A stretch of DNA of 64,000 nucleotides. Source: Ww85 sp963745765 (GTDB taxonomy: Bacteria; Desulfobacterota; Desulfobulbia; Desulfobulbales; Desulfocapsaceae). The notes below the pieces were generated by a model, which made no database searches, had not been told where the DNA came from, and worked only from the letters and a program-made list of their open reading frames with translations. Location: assembly GCA_963745765.1 (NCBI GenBank), contig CAVUYQ010000006.1, positions 1-64,000 of the forward strand. Direction: 5' to 3'. Position 1 is the first letter of the stretch; every line of letters begins with the position of its first letter. Shown one piece after another: positions 1 to 9,118 of this stretch. Both the position numbers and the translations under genes were made by a program.

Positions 1-1021
1 ACGTCGATCTTCATCTGCTTGAATTGCGCTACGCCCACATCCGGGTAAAGAACGGAGGCGGGAACCAATTGGCTCATTTTAATCACGCCATGGCCAGCTG
101 GAAGCGATGCTGACGGTATCCAGCGAAGAAAACCAATTGATTCTGGTCGATGGTTATCAACGTTATGCGGCACTCAAATATCTAGGCAAGGATGCCGGAC
201 GGGTCAGGGTAGTTAATGAGCCGGAAAGCCAGACGCTCTATCAACTTCTGATTCTGCGTGGAGAACGGCAATGGGAAGCGATTGAAGAGGCTGGCTTGAT
301 CCAGGAACTGCATCGTCGGTTCAGTTATTCTTTGAGCGAAATTGGCAGACAGATAGGCCGTGACAAATCCTATGTGAAGCGACGTATGGATCTGCTGGAA
401 TCATTGCCGGAAGAGATTTTATCACGAGTAATCGCCGGAGTGATCTCAACCTGGGCCGCCAGTCGGGTGCCGATACCGTTGGCGCGCGCCAATCCCTCCG
501 ATGCAACAAGGCTTGTCTCCCATCTTGAACGTGAACCGATGTCTACCCGGGAACTGCAGTTGTTTTATGAGCATTACCAAAAGGCTAACCGGCAAGTTCG
601 GGAACGGATGCTGACTCATCCTGCGCTGTTCATCAAATCAATCCAGGCTCTTGCCGGGAGCAAGAACGAAAGCCCTGAAGAAAAATGGCTGCATGACGCC
701 AAGGTGGTTTGCGCCATCCTGGATCGTCTGCGAGATAAGGCTGATACGGTTTTTTATCCGAACCAAGAACAAAAATTACGCCGACAGCTGCTGGTCCGAG
801 CGGCCAAAGCAAGGCGCCTGACCGTCGAGCTGCAGCGCAAAATCAAGGAGCGTCTTGAATATGATCGACCCCATCAAAGAGCAAGTGATCCGGGAAATGG
901 CAAAACAAGGGATAGCAAAGCGGATGATCGCCAAACAACTGAAGGTCGCCCGCAACACGGTGGACAGAGTGCTCGCGACGGAGGCAGCCCGATCATCGGT
1001 CAGCAAAGAGTCGGGCTATGA
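1..1021 (+). pseudogene. ParB-like protein upstream of IS21 transposase, frameshifted
   Basis: The product resembles ParB/Spo0J-family proteins. The ParB N-terminal fold begins in the frame starting at base 3 (ELRYAHIRVKN), then continues in the frame starting at base 2 after a shift near 80-86, reading SRHGQLEAM and the characteristic LVDGYQRYAALKYLG. A helix-turn-helix follows (EIGRQIGRDKSYVKRRM). The reading frame stays open to 1021, but everything after about 860 is an out-of-frame reading of istA, so the natural end was probably near 860. In this position it is most likely a passenger or accessory of the IS21 element rather than the chromosomal partition protein. No parA is adjacent. Confidence 0.6.
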
Positions 1022-2250
1022 CCAGCACATCGGACAAGTTCGCGAACTCTTCCGCGATTGTCAGGGCAACGTCGTCCGGGTACAGGAGGACTCGTGGCTC
1101 GGTACAATATCACCATCCCCTACCAAAGCCTGACCTGGCTGATCCGTAAGTATCAGTTGCGCATCCCGGCCCAAAAGAGGGCCGGACGCTATCATTTCGA
1201 GCCGGGCGCGGAGATGCAACACGATACCTCACCGCATAAACTGAAAATCGGCGACCGTTCGCTTACGGCCCAGTGTGCCGGCCTTTCCCTGGCCTACAGT
1301 CGCCGGCTTTTTATTCAGTACTACCCGAGGTTTACCAGGTTTGAATGCAAAACCTTCCTGACCGAGGCTATGGCGTATATGCAGGGCGCCTGTGGACGCT
1401 GCGTTATCGTGCAGCAACACCAGCGTTATTGTCAGCCACTGCGCGGGCCGAAAACGCTTGTCGGCCCGGAAATGGAGGCCTTTGCCAGAATCTACGGCGT
1501 TCATTTTTCTGGCGATCGGATTAACGACGCCAACAGAAAAGGCAAAGGATCGAAGCGCCTTTAACGAAATCAATACGAAATTTTGTGGCAGTGTTGACTT
1601 TCCGGCTGGCAGAATCTTAATTTAAAGGCTGGGCTACCTGTGGCGCGATCAGGTAGCGTAATTGCAAACCAAAGCGCAGTCTGGGGATGAGCCCGATGGA
1701 GGCTTGGCTCATGGAAAAACCATTGCTGCAACCCTTACCGAAAGTCTTGCCGCCAGTCTATCTTGCCAAGCAACGGACAGTGGATATCGAGGGATACGTC
1801 CATCTCGACACCAATCGATACTCGGTGCCCGATACTTTGATCGGCAAAAATGTCGAAGTGCTGAAGTACTGGCAACGGGTAGTAATTTACCAAGGTCGAA
1901 CCATCGTTGCCGAACATGACCGGGAACTGCTGGCACGGGAAAAGCGCATCACCAAACCAGGCCACCATCGGCCACTGGCTCGCAAAAAGGCCCATAATGG
2001 AATCAGTATGGAAGAACAAACATTGATTGGCCGGTATGAATCACTCGATCTCTATGTCGCTGAACTCAAAAAGCAGGCTCGCGGGCGGGGAATAGTCAAA
2101 CTGCGCCGCCTGCTTGATCTTAAAAGGACATATCCTCCGGCTCCGTTCCAAAAAGCAGTTGAGGAAGCGTTGCGTTACGGGCTTTACGATCTGGCCAGAC
2201 TGGAAAAAATGATCCTGAAAAACACTGGAGGCGATTTTTTCGAACTATAA
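861..2250 (+). pseudogene. istA: IS21-family transposase IstA, multiply frameshifted
   Basis: IstA is the DDE transposase of IS21 elements. The start is ATG 861, with AAGGAG 10 bases upstream. Visible pieces are an N-terminal helix-turn-helix (AKQLKVARNTVDRVL) in one frame to about 1100, the catalytic-core segment (PGAEMQHDTSPH to GPEMEAFARIYGVHF) in a second frame to about 1555, and the C-terminal beta-barrel part (KRSLGMSPMEAW to VDIEGYVHLDTNRYSVPD) in a third frame from about 1670. Between 1390 and 1680 the frame changes several times and conserved residues around the second aspartate (expected CVIDNTS) are disrupted. That is true decay rather than a single base error. The stop overlaps the start of istB. 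Confidence 0.8.
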
Positions 2251-2971
2251 TGAGTGACGAAATTATCGAACTTCTCCATCAACTGAAACTGCAAGGCATG
2301 GCTGCCGGTTTTCCCCGACTGCTTGCCAAGGCGGAACGAGAAGGCTGGGGGCATCAAAATCTGATCCTGCAGCTGCTCGCGGAGGAACTGCAGCACCAGC
2401 GGGAACGAAGTGTGCTCTATCGTCTCAAACAGGCAAAAATCCCCTGGGACTGGACCCTCAGCACTTTCCCTTTTTGAGCGTCAGCCGTCGGTTGATCGAA
2501 CCAGGATTATGACCCTGGCTGGACTCGACTTCATGCAGCGAGGCGAAAACATCATCTTTACCGGTCCCACCGGCACCGGCAAAAGCGGCTCGGCTTCCGG
2601 AATACTCAGGCAGGCATTGATCTCCGGTTACCGTGGTCGGTTCTACAACGTACAAAACTTGCTGGACGAGCTTTATGCCTCCCGGGCGGACCGCTCAACA
2701 CCCCAATTGCTTATGCGACTTTGCCGTTACGACCTGCTGTTGCTCGACGAATTAGGATATCTAACCCTAACTCCCGAGCAGATGAACAGTTTCTTCAAGC
2801 TCATGAAAGAGCGCTACGAAGCAGGCCGCCCAACAATCATCACAACCAACCTTGCGTTCGAGCACTGGTACGACATCCTCAAGCCCAAACATGATGGTCG
2901 ACGCGTTGCTGGACCGCCTCCGGCATCACTGCTGCATAATCCCTATCGATGGGGAATCTCTCCGCACATAA
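2250..2971 (+). pseudogene. istB: IS21 helper ATPase IstB, two frameshifts
   Basis: IstB is the AAA+ helper ATPase that works with IstA. The N-terminal helical part (MSDEIIELLHQLKLQGMA) runs to about 2465. The ATPase core continues in another frame with Walker A GPTGTGKS and Walker B LLLLDELGYL, followed by the family signature TTNLAFEHWYDILKPK. A second shift near 2888 restores the expected C-terminus (VDALLDRLRHHCCIIPIDG, then SLR) ending at TAA 2969-2971. With two separate shifts in one gene the product is not functional as read. Confidence 0.85.
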
Positions 2972-3025
2972 TCCACTCAGCGAATCTCATCTTCAACCCC
3001 TTCCGCATCGCTCTTTCGCATCCCT

Positions 3026-3274
3026 TCAATACACTTCTCGCCGCGCACTCTCTGGCTCAGTTTTCGTTAGCAGAAATGGCTCAAATCCTGTTAGCGTCCT
3101 GCCCGAAGCCTGTGTCCTGATCAGGGCATCATAGAAAAGGTTATCGACATAGTAGAGCGGCAGTGCACCGGATTGACCAAGAATACCGATCAGGGTTGAG
3201 ACCAGAAGGCCAAGAAGGACAATATAGAGTATGGTTTTTTTGGATACGTTACTGGAAATCGAGGGCTTCAACAC
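3026..3274 (-). pseudogene. N-terminal fragment of a CHASE2-domain protein
   Basis: The first 50 or so residues show one membrane segment (TILYIVLLGLLVSTLIGILG) followed by YVDNLFYDALIRTQ, which is how CHASE2 sensor domains begin. CHASE2 domains are usually fused to adenylate cyclase, kinase or serine phosphatase modules. After about 3115 the protein no longer resembles the family and the sequence runs into the IS21 remnant, so the gene was most likely truncated when that element inserted. Upstream on the same strand lie a transglutaminase-like lipoprotein and a FecR-domain protein. FecR, CHASE2-cyclase and such lipoproteins are often neighbours, which supports this reading. A short genuine protein cannot be excluded. 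Confidence 0.5.
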
Positions 3275-3290
3275 ATTCTCTCCTGCTCAA

Positions 3291-3433
3291 GGAGCCTGTC
3301 GGATTATGCCCTTTTTCCCCATCTCTGCGTTATTTTCTGAAAATCAATGCTCGCAATATTAGGTATATGGCTCCGCTTGATTTTCTTAAAATGCCTCGAC
3401 CTGAGAAAAAATTGCTATAATCCGACAGGCTCC
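3291..3433. repeat. 143-bp palindromic repeat (MITE/REP-like) with 17-bp perfect terminal inverted repeats
   Basis: The left arm GGAGCCTGTCGGATTAT (3291-3307) is the exact reverse complement of the right arm at 3417-3433. Inside, CTGAAAATCAATG and TTGATTTTCTTAAAA form a second, imperfect inverted repeat. There is no coding potential. It sits in the gap between the truncated CHASE2 gene and the transglutaminase-like gene. The layout suggests a small non-autonomous element; the number of copies in the genome cannot be judged from this window. Confidence 0.75.
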
Positions 3434-3487
3434 AAGGGAATCGTTTAATGACAGCACAATCGATTTGATCGAAAACAGGCCACCAAC

Positions 3488-3683
3488 ATGCTTAGCGTTT
3501 TATTCAATCGAAAAATTCTGATTGATGATAACAGTTTTGCCGAATATGTCGAGAATTCTGCTGCTCAGCAGGCATGGAGAGCAGCGGCTGAAGCCGAGCT
3601 AGCACTTGTTCGGCAACCCGGATTCTGCACAAAACGGCAGCATGATCCGGACGAACGCCTACCGGGATCTACAGGCTAAATAG
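3488..3683 (+). CDS. small protein of unknown function, possibly frameshifted
   Basis: I do not recognise this protein. Translation from ATG 3488 gives about 45 residues of plausible, alanine- and glutamate-rich helical sequence (NSFAEYVENSAAQQAW). As written the frame ends at 3679. Shifting frame near 3615 gives a more protein-like tail (NPDSAQNGSMIRTNAYRDL) ending at TAG 3681-3683. The ribosome binding site is weak. It overlaps the end of the convergent transglutaminase-like gene. It could be a real small protein or a remnant carried with the adjacent repeats. Confidence 0.3.
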
Positions 3684-4395
3684 TTACCTCCATGTATTCA
3701 GGATCGTGATACTGTGATGGATTGAATGCCAGGGCTATTGCCCGCAGCAACCTGTCGACATCATCTACTGATTTTATACCGATATCCCAGTAATCAATGG
3801 TGCGAAAGCAGAAGAACAAATTCCGTGGATAGCTTTTCTGGAAAACCTGATAATCCAGGTAAACGGTGCGGTAGGCGGTATCAACAAGATACCAGCGGTT
3901 TTCCAGGAAGACTTCAATAAATACATGACCACGGGTCATGTACAGGTTATTTTCCTTGTACTTCTCCATCCAATCAATATCTGCGGTTATCACCAGCCGT
4001 GCCGGAATACCCAGAGCCCTGAAAAGAACTGACTGAACAAGCGCGAAATCACTGCACCCGCCGAGCACCTGTGATTGAAACAACTCATCTGCCGCACGGG
4101 TGAAGGAAAGATGGGCTTCACGGTTTTCATAACGGAAATGCGTCCAGATATAGTCAACTGCTTTGAGCATTCGTTCACGCCGGGTATCCGCCTGGAGTTG
4201 CCCGGCAATAGCCTGGATTGCCGGCGTCATGACGCTCTGTCTGGAGCCTCGAAGATATACGAGTGTTTCTTCAGGGAGGGGCTGGTCTCTGCCGTTATAA
4301 AGAAGGAAAAGGTTGGCCTGCTGACTCATCCAGGTGGGAGAGCAGCCGGTTACCAGAAGGATAAAAAGTAATGCAGGAAAAAACCGGTACAGCAT
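3676..4395 (-). CDS. transglutaminase-like lipoprotein
   Basis: This is a predicted lipoprotein with a transglutaminase-type (papain-fold) domain, probably exported and anchored by lipid. The start at 4395 gives a classic lipoprotein signal (MLYRFFPALLFILLVTGCS) with lipobox LVTGC; the upstream open frame to 4563 overlaps the FecR gene and lacks coding character. The catalytic cysteine lies in GGCSDFALVQSVLF, the histidine in RGHVFIEVF and the aspartate in WYLVDTAY, in the order expected for the family. Length is 239 residues. Substrate unknown: such domains act as proteases or cross-linkers, often on envelope proteins. It follows the FecR gene on the same strand. Confidence 0.75.
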   Translation of the reverse strand: MLYRFFPALLFILLVTGCSPTWMSQQANLFLLYNGRDQPLPEETLVYLRGSRQSVMTPAIQAIAGQLQADTRRERMLKAVDYIWTHFRYENREAHLSFTRAADELFQSQVLGGCSDFALVQSVLFRALGIPARLVITADIDWMEKYKENNLYMTRGHVFIEVFLENRWYLVDTAYRTVYLDYQVFQKSYPRNLFFCFRTIDYWDIGIKSVDDVDRLLRAIALAFNPSQYHDPEYMEVTI

Positions 4396-4516
4396 CTTAC
4401 GGCCTAAGTCATTCCTACCATGATACTGCACCGGCTTGTTCTGTCGCGATCGTCTCCTGATCACAACCCGGGTCAGCAATTGCAGCAACGGCTGTTGCCC
4501 CGGATATTTCGTTTCA

Positions 4517-5398
4517 TTATTCAAATTGCGGCGGCATATCAAGTGCGGCAAGCGTCGGAGCAAGAGCCGACAGAGTCGCCTCTACCGCGGCAACGGAACA
4601 GGCAGCAGGGAGCGTTACCGCAACACTCTGCCCGGCAATAACAACGGTGAATTCCGTTAACAACTGGGCGGGACCGGTTACGCCTGCTACGGCAATTGTC
4701 GTATGTGAGCCTGCCAGAGTAAGAGTGAATGTTGCAGGAGCAACATCCGCATAGGCCTCCGGCAGCAGCTTCAATCTCTTCAAGGTCCGTTTCCACCAGG
4801 ATATATTTACTTCCGGTGTTTCAGGGCCGACAAAAATCCCGATATCGGAACCTCGAACACCGGCGGTTGCTGTCGGCGTCTTTATAATGTAGTCATCTGT
4901 ATTCGAGCCAAGATTCTCGACAATGATCCTCGCCCTTCCCCAGAGCACCTGCACAAGACTTTCGCGCTTTTTGGAATCAGTATTATATTCAGCCTTGTCA
5001 ATCCTGAACTTGGTATTGGCAGCCAGTGCAAAGGCGCTCCTTTCTTTCATGACAGCATTGATAGAGGATTTATCCAGGGAGATGATGGTATCACCAAGGT
5101 AAAGCGGCTGGTTCCGGGAAAGACGGTAAGCATCTTTTTCATCAAGATGAATGACGTAAACATCACCCTGGGTTTTCTCTACCGTACCGACAGCATCGCC
5201 TTCACCATGTTTAAATCGTTCATGTGTTGCGACATCAACAGGAATCAAAGGCTCGAGCGGTTTTGGTTCCGTTTTGAATTTTTCAAGGATTTTATCACCC
5301 GGTTTACTCTCCTCTGAAACAACATTGTTGACCAGGACAAGTGAAGTCACGAAGGACATCAGTATCAGCAATACCGTTACTCTACGAAGATATAACAT
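4517..5398 (-). CDS. FecR-domain protein, exported
   Basis: The N-terminus has a hydrophobic segment (VTVLLILMSFVTSLVLV) that is probably a signal peptide or anchor. The middle holds a FecR-type domain: GDVYVIHLD, then RNQPLYLGDTIISLDKSS, VLWGRARIIVEN and the signature IIKTPTATAGVRGSDIGI. The C-terminal third is alanine-, threonine- and valine-rich. In deltaproteobacteria such stand-alone FecR proteins are periplasmic and commonly sit beside CHASE2-domain cyclases, as here. They are not the sigma-factor regulators of iron transport. The precise role is unknown. Confidence 0.75.
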   Translation of the reverse strand: MLYLRRVTVLLILMSFVTSLVLVNNVVSEESKPGDKILEKFKTEPKPLEPLIPVDVATHERFKHGEGDAVGTVEKTQGDVYVIHLDEKDAYRLSRNQPLYLGDTIISLDKSSINAVMKERSAFALAANTKFRIDKAEYNTDSKKRESLVQVLWGRARIIVENLGSNTDDYIIKTPTATAGVRGSDIGIFVGPETPEVNISWWKRTLKRLKLLPEAYADVAPATFTLTLAGSHTTIAVAGVTGPAQLLTEFTVVIAGQSVAVTLPAACSVAAVEATLSALAPTLAALDMPPQFE

Positions 5399-5747
5399 CT
5401 CCTCCTCCTTGATCCTTTGATAAGCAATAAGATGCTTTCAATACCATCTGTCTCTTACTCTTCTATCAGGCGATACGGCAAGACGGTAAAAAGACGCTGT
5501 CGCATCCTAACAATTATTGTCCTCGTTTTCCATTATTATCAGGTCATCACCAAAATCAGTTCTTCAAGCGGGCCTATCCTATCACACCTCTCGTGCAGGT
5601 ATCAACACCAGTGCATGTCCCCTGAATATACCATTCCCCATTAACCCAGGCAATAGAGGACTCCCCACACTTACCGTTGAACCATCATCGTCTGGTATCC
5701 GCAAGAAAACGGCCCACGCACCACTTGGCAGAACAATCAGCCCTTAG
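5399..5747. other. non-coding stretch upstream of the FecR gene
   Basis: About 350 bases without a supported gene. Short open frames exist on the plus strand but show no ribosome binding sites or family features. It should hold the promoter of the FecR operon, though I could not pick a convincing -35/-10 pair. Confidence 0.4.
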
Positions 5748-5790
5748 CAAAAAAAAAGGCACGGAAGCAACTCCATGCCTTTTTTAAACA
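5748..5790 (-). terminator. rho-independent terminator of the ferritin gene
   Basis: Read on the minus strand, AAAAAAGGCATGGA pairs with the later TGCCTTTTTTTTTT across a short loop, giving a stem followed by a long T run, about 20 bases after the ferritin stop codon. Confidence 0.75.
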
Positions 5791-5809
5791 CATTGTAATA
5801 GAGACTATA

Positions 5810-6358
5810 TCAGGCAACGGAGGCTGCTGAGGCCGCTTCGACTCCCTTGCTGAAATCAACCGGCACCGTGACTGCCCTGGCTGCAAGTTCCCTGTCCAGC
5901 ATCAGGAGCGCATGCGCATTATCGCCAATGAGTCGCAACTGGGCAAGTATTTCGTTATCATTGTCCTCTTCTTCAACCTGCTCAGTCACATACCATTCCA
6001 GAAAAATCTGGGTGGCATGATCTTTCTGGCTGATGGCCAGATCCATCAGTTCGTTAATGGATTTTGTGATAAACTGTTCATGGGCCAGTGTCTTTTCGAA
6101 CATATCAAGCGGTGAATCAAATTTTGTCGCCGGCCCCTCAAGTGGTTTCAGCATAACCGGCTCACCCTGGCGTTGGATATACTCATAAAGCTTCATGGCG
6201 TGAAGCATTTCTTCATGGTACTGGACCATGAACCAGTTGGCAAAACCCTTCAACCCCATATCGTTTGAAAATGCCGACATGGACATGTACAAATAGGCTG
6301 AAAACATTTCCTTATTTATCTGCTCGTTCAGCGCCTTTGCCATTTTTTTCTGCAGCAT
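5810..6358 (-). CDS. ftnA: ferritin
   Basis: This is a non-haem bacterial ferritin that oxidises Fe(II) and stores iron as a mineral inside a 24-subunit shell. The four-helix bundle carries the ferroxidase ligands in EQINKEMFSAYLYMSM (first glutamate), QYHEEMLHAMKLYEYI (the ExxH pair) and EWYVTEQVEEED (third helix). The 182-residue length is normal, with a short alanine-rich tail. A good ribosome binding site precedes it (AAAGGAGGATTTT on the coding strand) and a terminator follows, so it is probably transcribed alone. In an anaerobe it may also protect against oxidative stress. Confidence 0.93.
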   Translation of the reverse strand: MLQKKMAKALNEQINKEMFSAYLYMSMSAFSNDMGLKGFANWFMVQYHEEMLHAMKLYEYIQRQGEPVMLKPLEGPATKFDSPLDMFEKTLAHEQFITKSINELMDLAISQKDHATQIFLEWYVTEQVEEEDNDNEILAQLRLIGDNAHALLMLDRELAARAVTVPVDFSKGVEAASAASVA

Positions 6359-6480
6359 AAAATCCTCCTTTTATCTTTTATGGTATTTCATCTCTATCAA
6401 ATAATCTAATTACTCACGTCGGCCGCCTGTTGCGGTCAACGCTGCGGATGAATCAGTCCATCCTTCAGGAACGACCTAAA

Positions 6481-6981
6481 CTACTCATCCATATCCTTGT
6501 CCCAGGTACAGCAGGTATAGGGATTGATGGTGGTTACCGGGCACAAAGCCGAGCGTACCACCTTATCTGCGACACTGCCGAACATGATTTTCTCAAGCCC
6601 TTTATAGCCATGTGTCCCCATGATAATGAGATCCGCCTGGATCTCTGAGGCGTAATCGACGATCTGTTCGGAAACATCGCCCATAAGTACGATATGCTTG
6701 ACATCAGTTACCCCGAGCCGGGTAAATTCTTCGCGATGATCCTTGACAAACAGTTCCATACGCTCCTGTGCACTACTCATGAGTTCATCTTCAAGATTGG
6801 GCACGTGCATCTGGGGAACAAAAAAGCCTGAATAATCCTCAAAATTCTGGATAACAAAAACAAGGTACAAGGACGCTTCGAATTTTCCCGCCATAAAAGC
6901 AGCAGAATCAGCAATTAAGCGGGAATTGTCAGAGAAATCAATTGGGGTTACGATACGCTTGATCTGTCGAATCTGTTTCAT
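6481..6981 (-). CDS. universal stress protein, UspA family
   Basis: This is a single-domain UspA-family protein of 166 residues, probably dimeric and ATP-binding. The ATP-binding signature GTHGYKGLEKIMFGSVADKV (G-2x-G-9x-GS) is present, with the N-terminal strand IKRIVTPIDFSDNS. The start at ATG 6981 is chosen because GGGAGGA precedes it; the open frame back to 7056 has no such site. The C-terminus ends in an unusual PYTCCTWDKDMDE with two adjacent cysteines. It lies upstream of the ferritin gene on the same strand, which fits a stress-related role. Confidence 0.85.
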   Translation of the reverse strand: MKQIRQIKRIVTPIDFSDNSRLIADSAAFMAGKFEASLYLVFVIQNFEDYSGFFVPQMHVPNLEDELMSSAQERMELFVKDHREEFTRLGVTDVKHIVLMGDVSEQIVDYASEIQADLIIMGTHGYKGLEKIMFGSVADKVVRSALCPVTTINPYTCCTWDKDMDE

Positions 6982-7186
6982 CGGCTTCCTCCCTGTTGTC
7001 TCCAATCCGGTCAGATTATCCGACCCCCCGCTCCTGGTACTGTCTTCTATAAACAAGTCGACGGCAGGAACCGGTAGTCTCTTCCTCTAGCCAAGCCTCA
7101 ATGTGATGGTAATACTAGTATTCCAAAAGACTATAAGCATTTAACTTATGGCCGGTAGTCTTTTTACTGAAAATATTTTAAACAGA

Positions 7187-9118
7187 TTACTTGAACAGCT
7201 GGTTTATTCTGTCCTTGTATTTTTTTTCTATGATATGCCGTTTTTTCTTAAGAGTATTGGTCAGTTCCTCTCCTGCACTGAGACTTTTCTCCAGAAATGT
7301 GATGCCAAGAAGTCGTTCGTACGGTTTAAAGCCCTTCGCCGGTTTCAGTTTGTAGTTGATATCCTTTCGGATCTGTTCAAGAATCCGATTATCGGTAAGC
7401 AGCGCCAACTTTTCTTTTTTCAAGTTAACAAAGGTTTTATCAACCCATTCACGAAGCTCATCCAGGTCTGGCACCAGCAGCGCCCCAAGCCCTTTTTTGT
7501 CCTGTCCGACCAGCACGGCATCCTCGATAAAGGGAAACATCGTGATGGTGCTTTCAATGCGGCTTGGATCAACATTTTCACCACTTGCAAGCACGATGAC
7601 GTCCTTTGCCCTGCCGGTGATGATCAACTCGTTCTTTCGTGTGAGCTTTCCAAGGTCGCCTGTTTTCAAAAACCCGTCACTGGTGAATGATCTCGCTGTC
7701 TCTTCAGGACTATTATCGTAACCGGCGCTCACCTGAGGTCCGCGAACTTCAATAAATCCCTCATGACCGGCAGGCAATGGTTCACCTTCTTCATTAACTA
7801 TCCTGAGTTCCGTGCCGGCAACCGGATGGCCGAGCGTACCGAAGGTATGACATTCCGGCCCCCTTCCGGCAATAGCTGGAGAGCATTCTGTCATACCGTA
7901 GGCATTCACAATCCTTATGCCCACTGCATCCAGCCATTCTTCCAGGAAATCGACGAGAGAACCGCCACCACTGACCGCAAGACGGAGCCTGCCTCCAAAC
8001 CGCTGCTGAACAATGGCAAGTTTTTTCCTGGCGATAACATAGAAGGGAGACAAAAACACACATACCAGAAAGGATGTTACCTTTTTTACTCCCTGCAGCA
8101 GTGCTGATTCGTCACCAAAAACCGGCAGGTTTCCTTGTACCATTCGGTAATTACGTCGAAATGACGCAGAAATCGAAACCAGAAGAGTAAACAGCATTGT
8201 GGCTGGCTTGCCTTTCCTCTTCAACCCTGTCTGGACGCGGTTATAGAGCGATTCCCAGACACGAGGCACGGTAGCCACAATGGTCGGCCGGTAATACTCA
8301 AGGTCTTGCGAGAAACGCTTTACCGAGGAATACACCAGGCAGCATCCTTCGGCAAAGGCAACATACTCGGCCGTTCTCTCGAAAACATGCCAGCTCGGCA
8401 GAATAGAGAGCCAGCGGTCTTCAGCACTCAAACCGATAATACCGGGGATGCAGCGGACATTATGCATGATGTTGGCATGGGTCAGCATGACCCCTTTCGG
8501 CATCCCGGTCGTCCCGGAAGTATAGATAATGGACATGAGATCATCTGGTTGAACCCTGTTTCCGCGTTCGACAAAACGGTCAATGTCACGATCGCTGTAA
8601 GTACGATTCTTGAGCAGATCCTGATAACTGTATATTTTACCGAAAAGCGAGTGGATAGCCGGACCGACCATCACAAATACCGTCTTTAGACTGCTTATTC
8701 TTTTTATGATGTCCCGATGCTGTCCAAGCAATTTCTCCGATTCGACAACAAGGTGCGAGCAGTTGCTGTTCTGCATGATAAAGAGCAGTTCCTGCGTCGG
8801 CGTATCAGAACCGCGCGGGACGGTAACAGCACCAAGCGCCATAATTGACAGATCAGTTACAATCCAGGCATATCGATTATCAGAGAGAAACATGACTCGA
8901 TCGCGGGCACCTACGCCCCTGGCGGAAAAAGCCCTGCTCAACAGCAGAACATCTTCGAACACCTTGGCATACTTGACATCGATTTCCTCATCTGCGGCGC
9001 GATAGATATATGCCGTACTCTCCCGATAGGTACTGCAGCTTTTCAGCACAACCTGAAACAGGGTTTCGGGCTGAGGCGGAGAAAGATAGCTATCGAGATG
9101 CACGCCGGTATCCGTCAT
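7187..9118 (-). CDS. fadD: long-chain acyl-CoA synthetase, AMP-forming
   Basis: This enzyme activates fatty acids to acyl-CoA via an acyl-adenylate. The AMP-binding P-loop is IIYTSGTTGMPKGVMLTHAN, followed by LPSWHVFERTAEY, the A5-type motif NAYGMTECSP and the hinge segment FLKTGDLGKL with TGRAKDVIVLASGENVDP. The length (643 residues) fits the long-chain family with an extended insert and a membrane-associating hydrophobic segment (KVTSFLVCVFLSPFYVIARK). It starts right after the MenG stop, so it is probably co-transcribed with asnS and menG. Chain-length specificity cannot be read from sequence. Confidence 0.88.
   Translation of the reverse strand: MTDTGVHLDSYLSPPQPETLFQVVLKSCSTYRESTAYIYRAADEEIDVKYAKVFEDVLLLSRAFSARGVGARDRVMFLSDNRYAWIVTDLSIMALGAVTVPRGSDTPTQELLFIMQNSNCSHLVVESEKLLGQHRDIIKRISSLKTVFVMVGPAIHSLFGKIYSYQDLLKNRTYSDRDIDRFVERGNRVQPDDLMSIIYTSGTTGMPKGVMLTHANIMHNVRCIPGIIGLSAEDRWLSILPSWHVFERTAEYVAFAEGCCLVYSSVKRFSQDLEYYRPTIVATVPRVWESLYNRVQTGLKRKGKPATMLFTLLVSISASFRRNYRMVQGNLPVFGDESALLQGVKKVTSFLVCVFLSPFYVIARKKLAIVQQRFGGRLRLAVSGGGSLVDFLEEWLDAVGIRIVNAYGMTECSPAIAGRGPECHTFGTLGHPVAGTELRIVNEEGEPLPAGHEGFIEVRGPQVSAGYDNSPEETARSFTSDGFLKTGDLGKLTRKNELIITGRAKDVIVLASGENVDPSRIESTITMFPFIEDAVLVGQDKKGLGALLVPDLDELREWVDKTFVNLKKEKLALLTDNRILEQIRKDINYKLKPAKGFKPYERLLGITFLEKSLSAGEELTNTLKKKRHIIEKKYKDRINQLFK

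Larger units (their letters stand above)
1..3115 (+). mobile_element. IS21-type insertion element, decayed, left end outside the window
   Basis: Three consecutive plus-strand genes make up the element: a ParB-like gene, the IstA transposase and the IstB ATPase. All are broken by frameshifts, so it is very unlikely to be mobile now. The left end lies before the window. The right end is not precisely defined; it falls between the istB stop (2971) and about 3115, where minus-strand coding sequence of a truncated CHASE2 gene ends. The hexamer GTTAGC occurs at 3066 and 3090, which may be part of the repeated transposase sites typical of IS21 ends, but I could not identify a matching left repeat. 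Confidence 0.75.
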
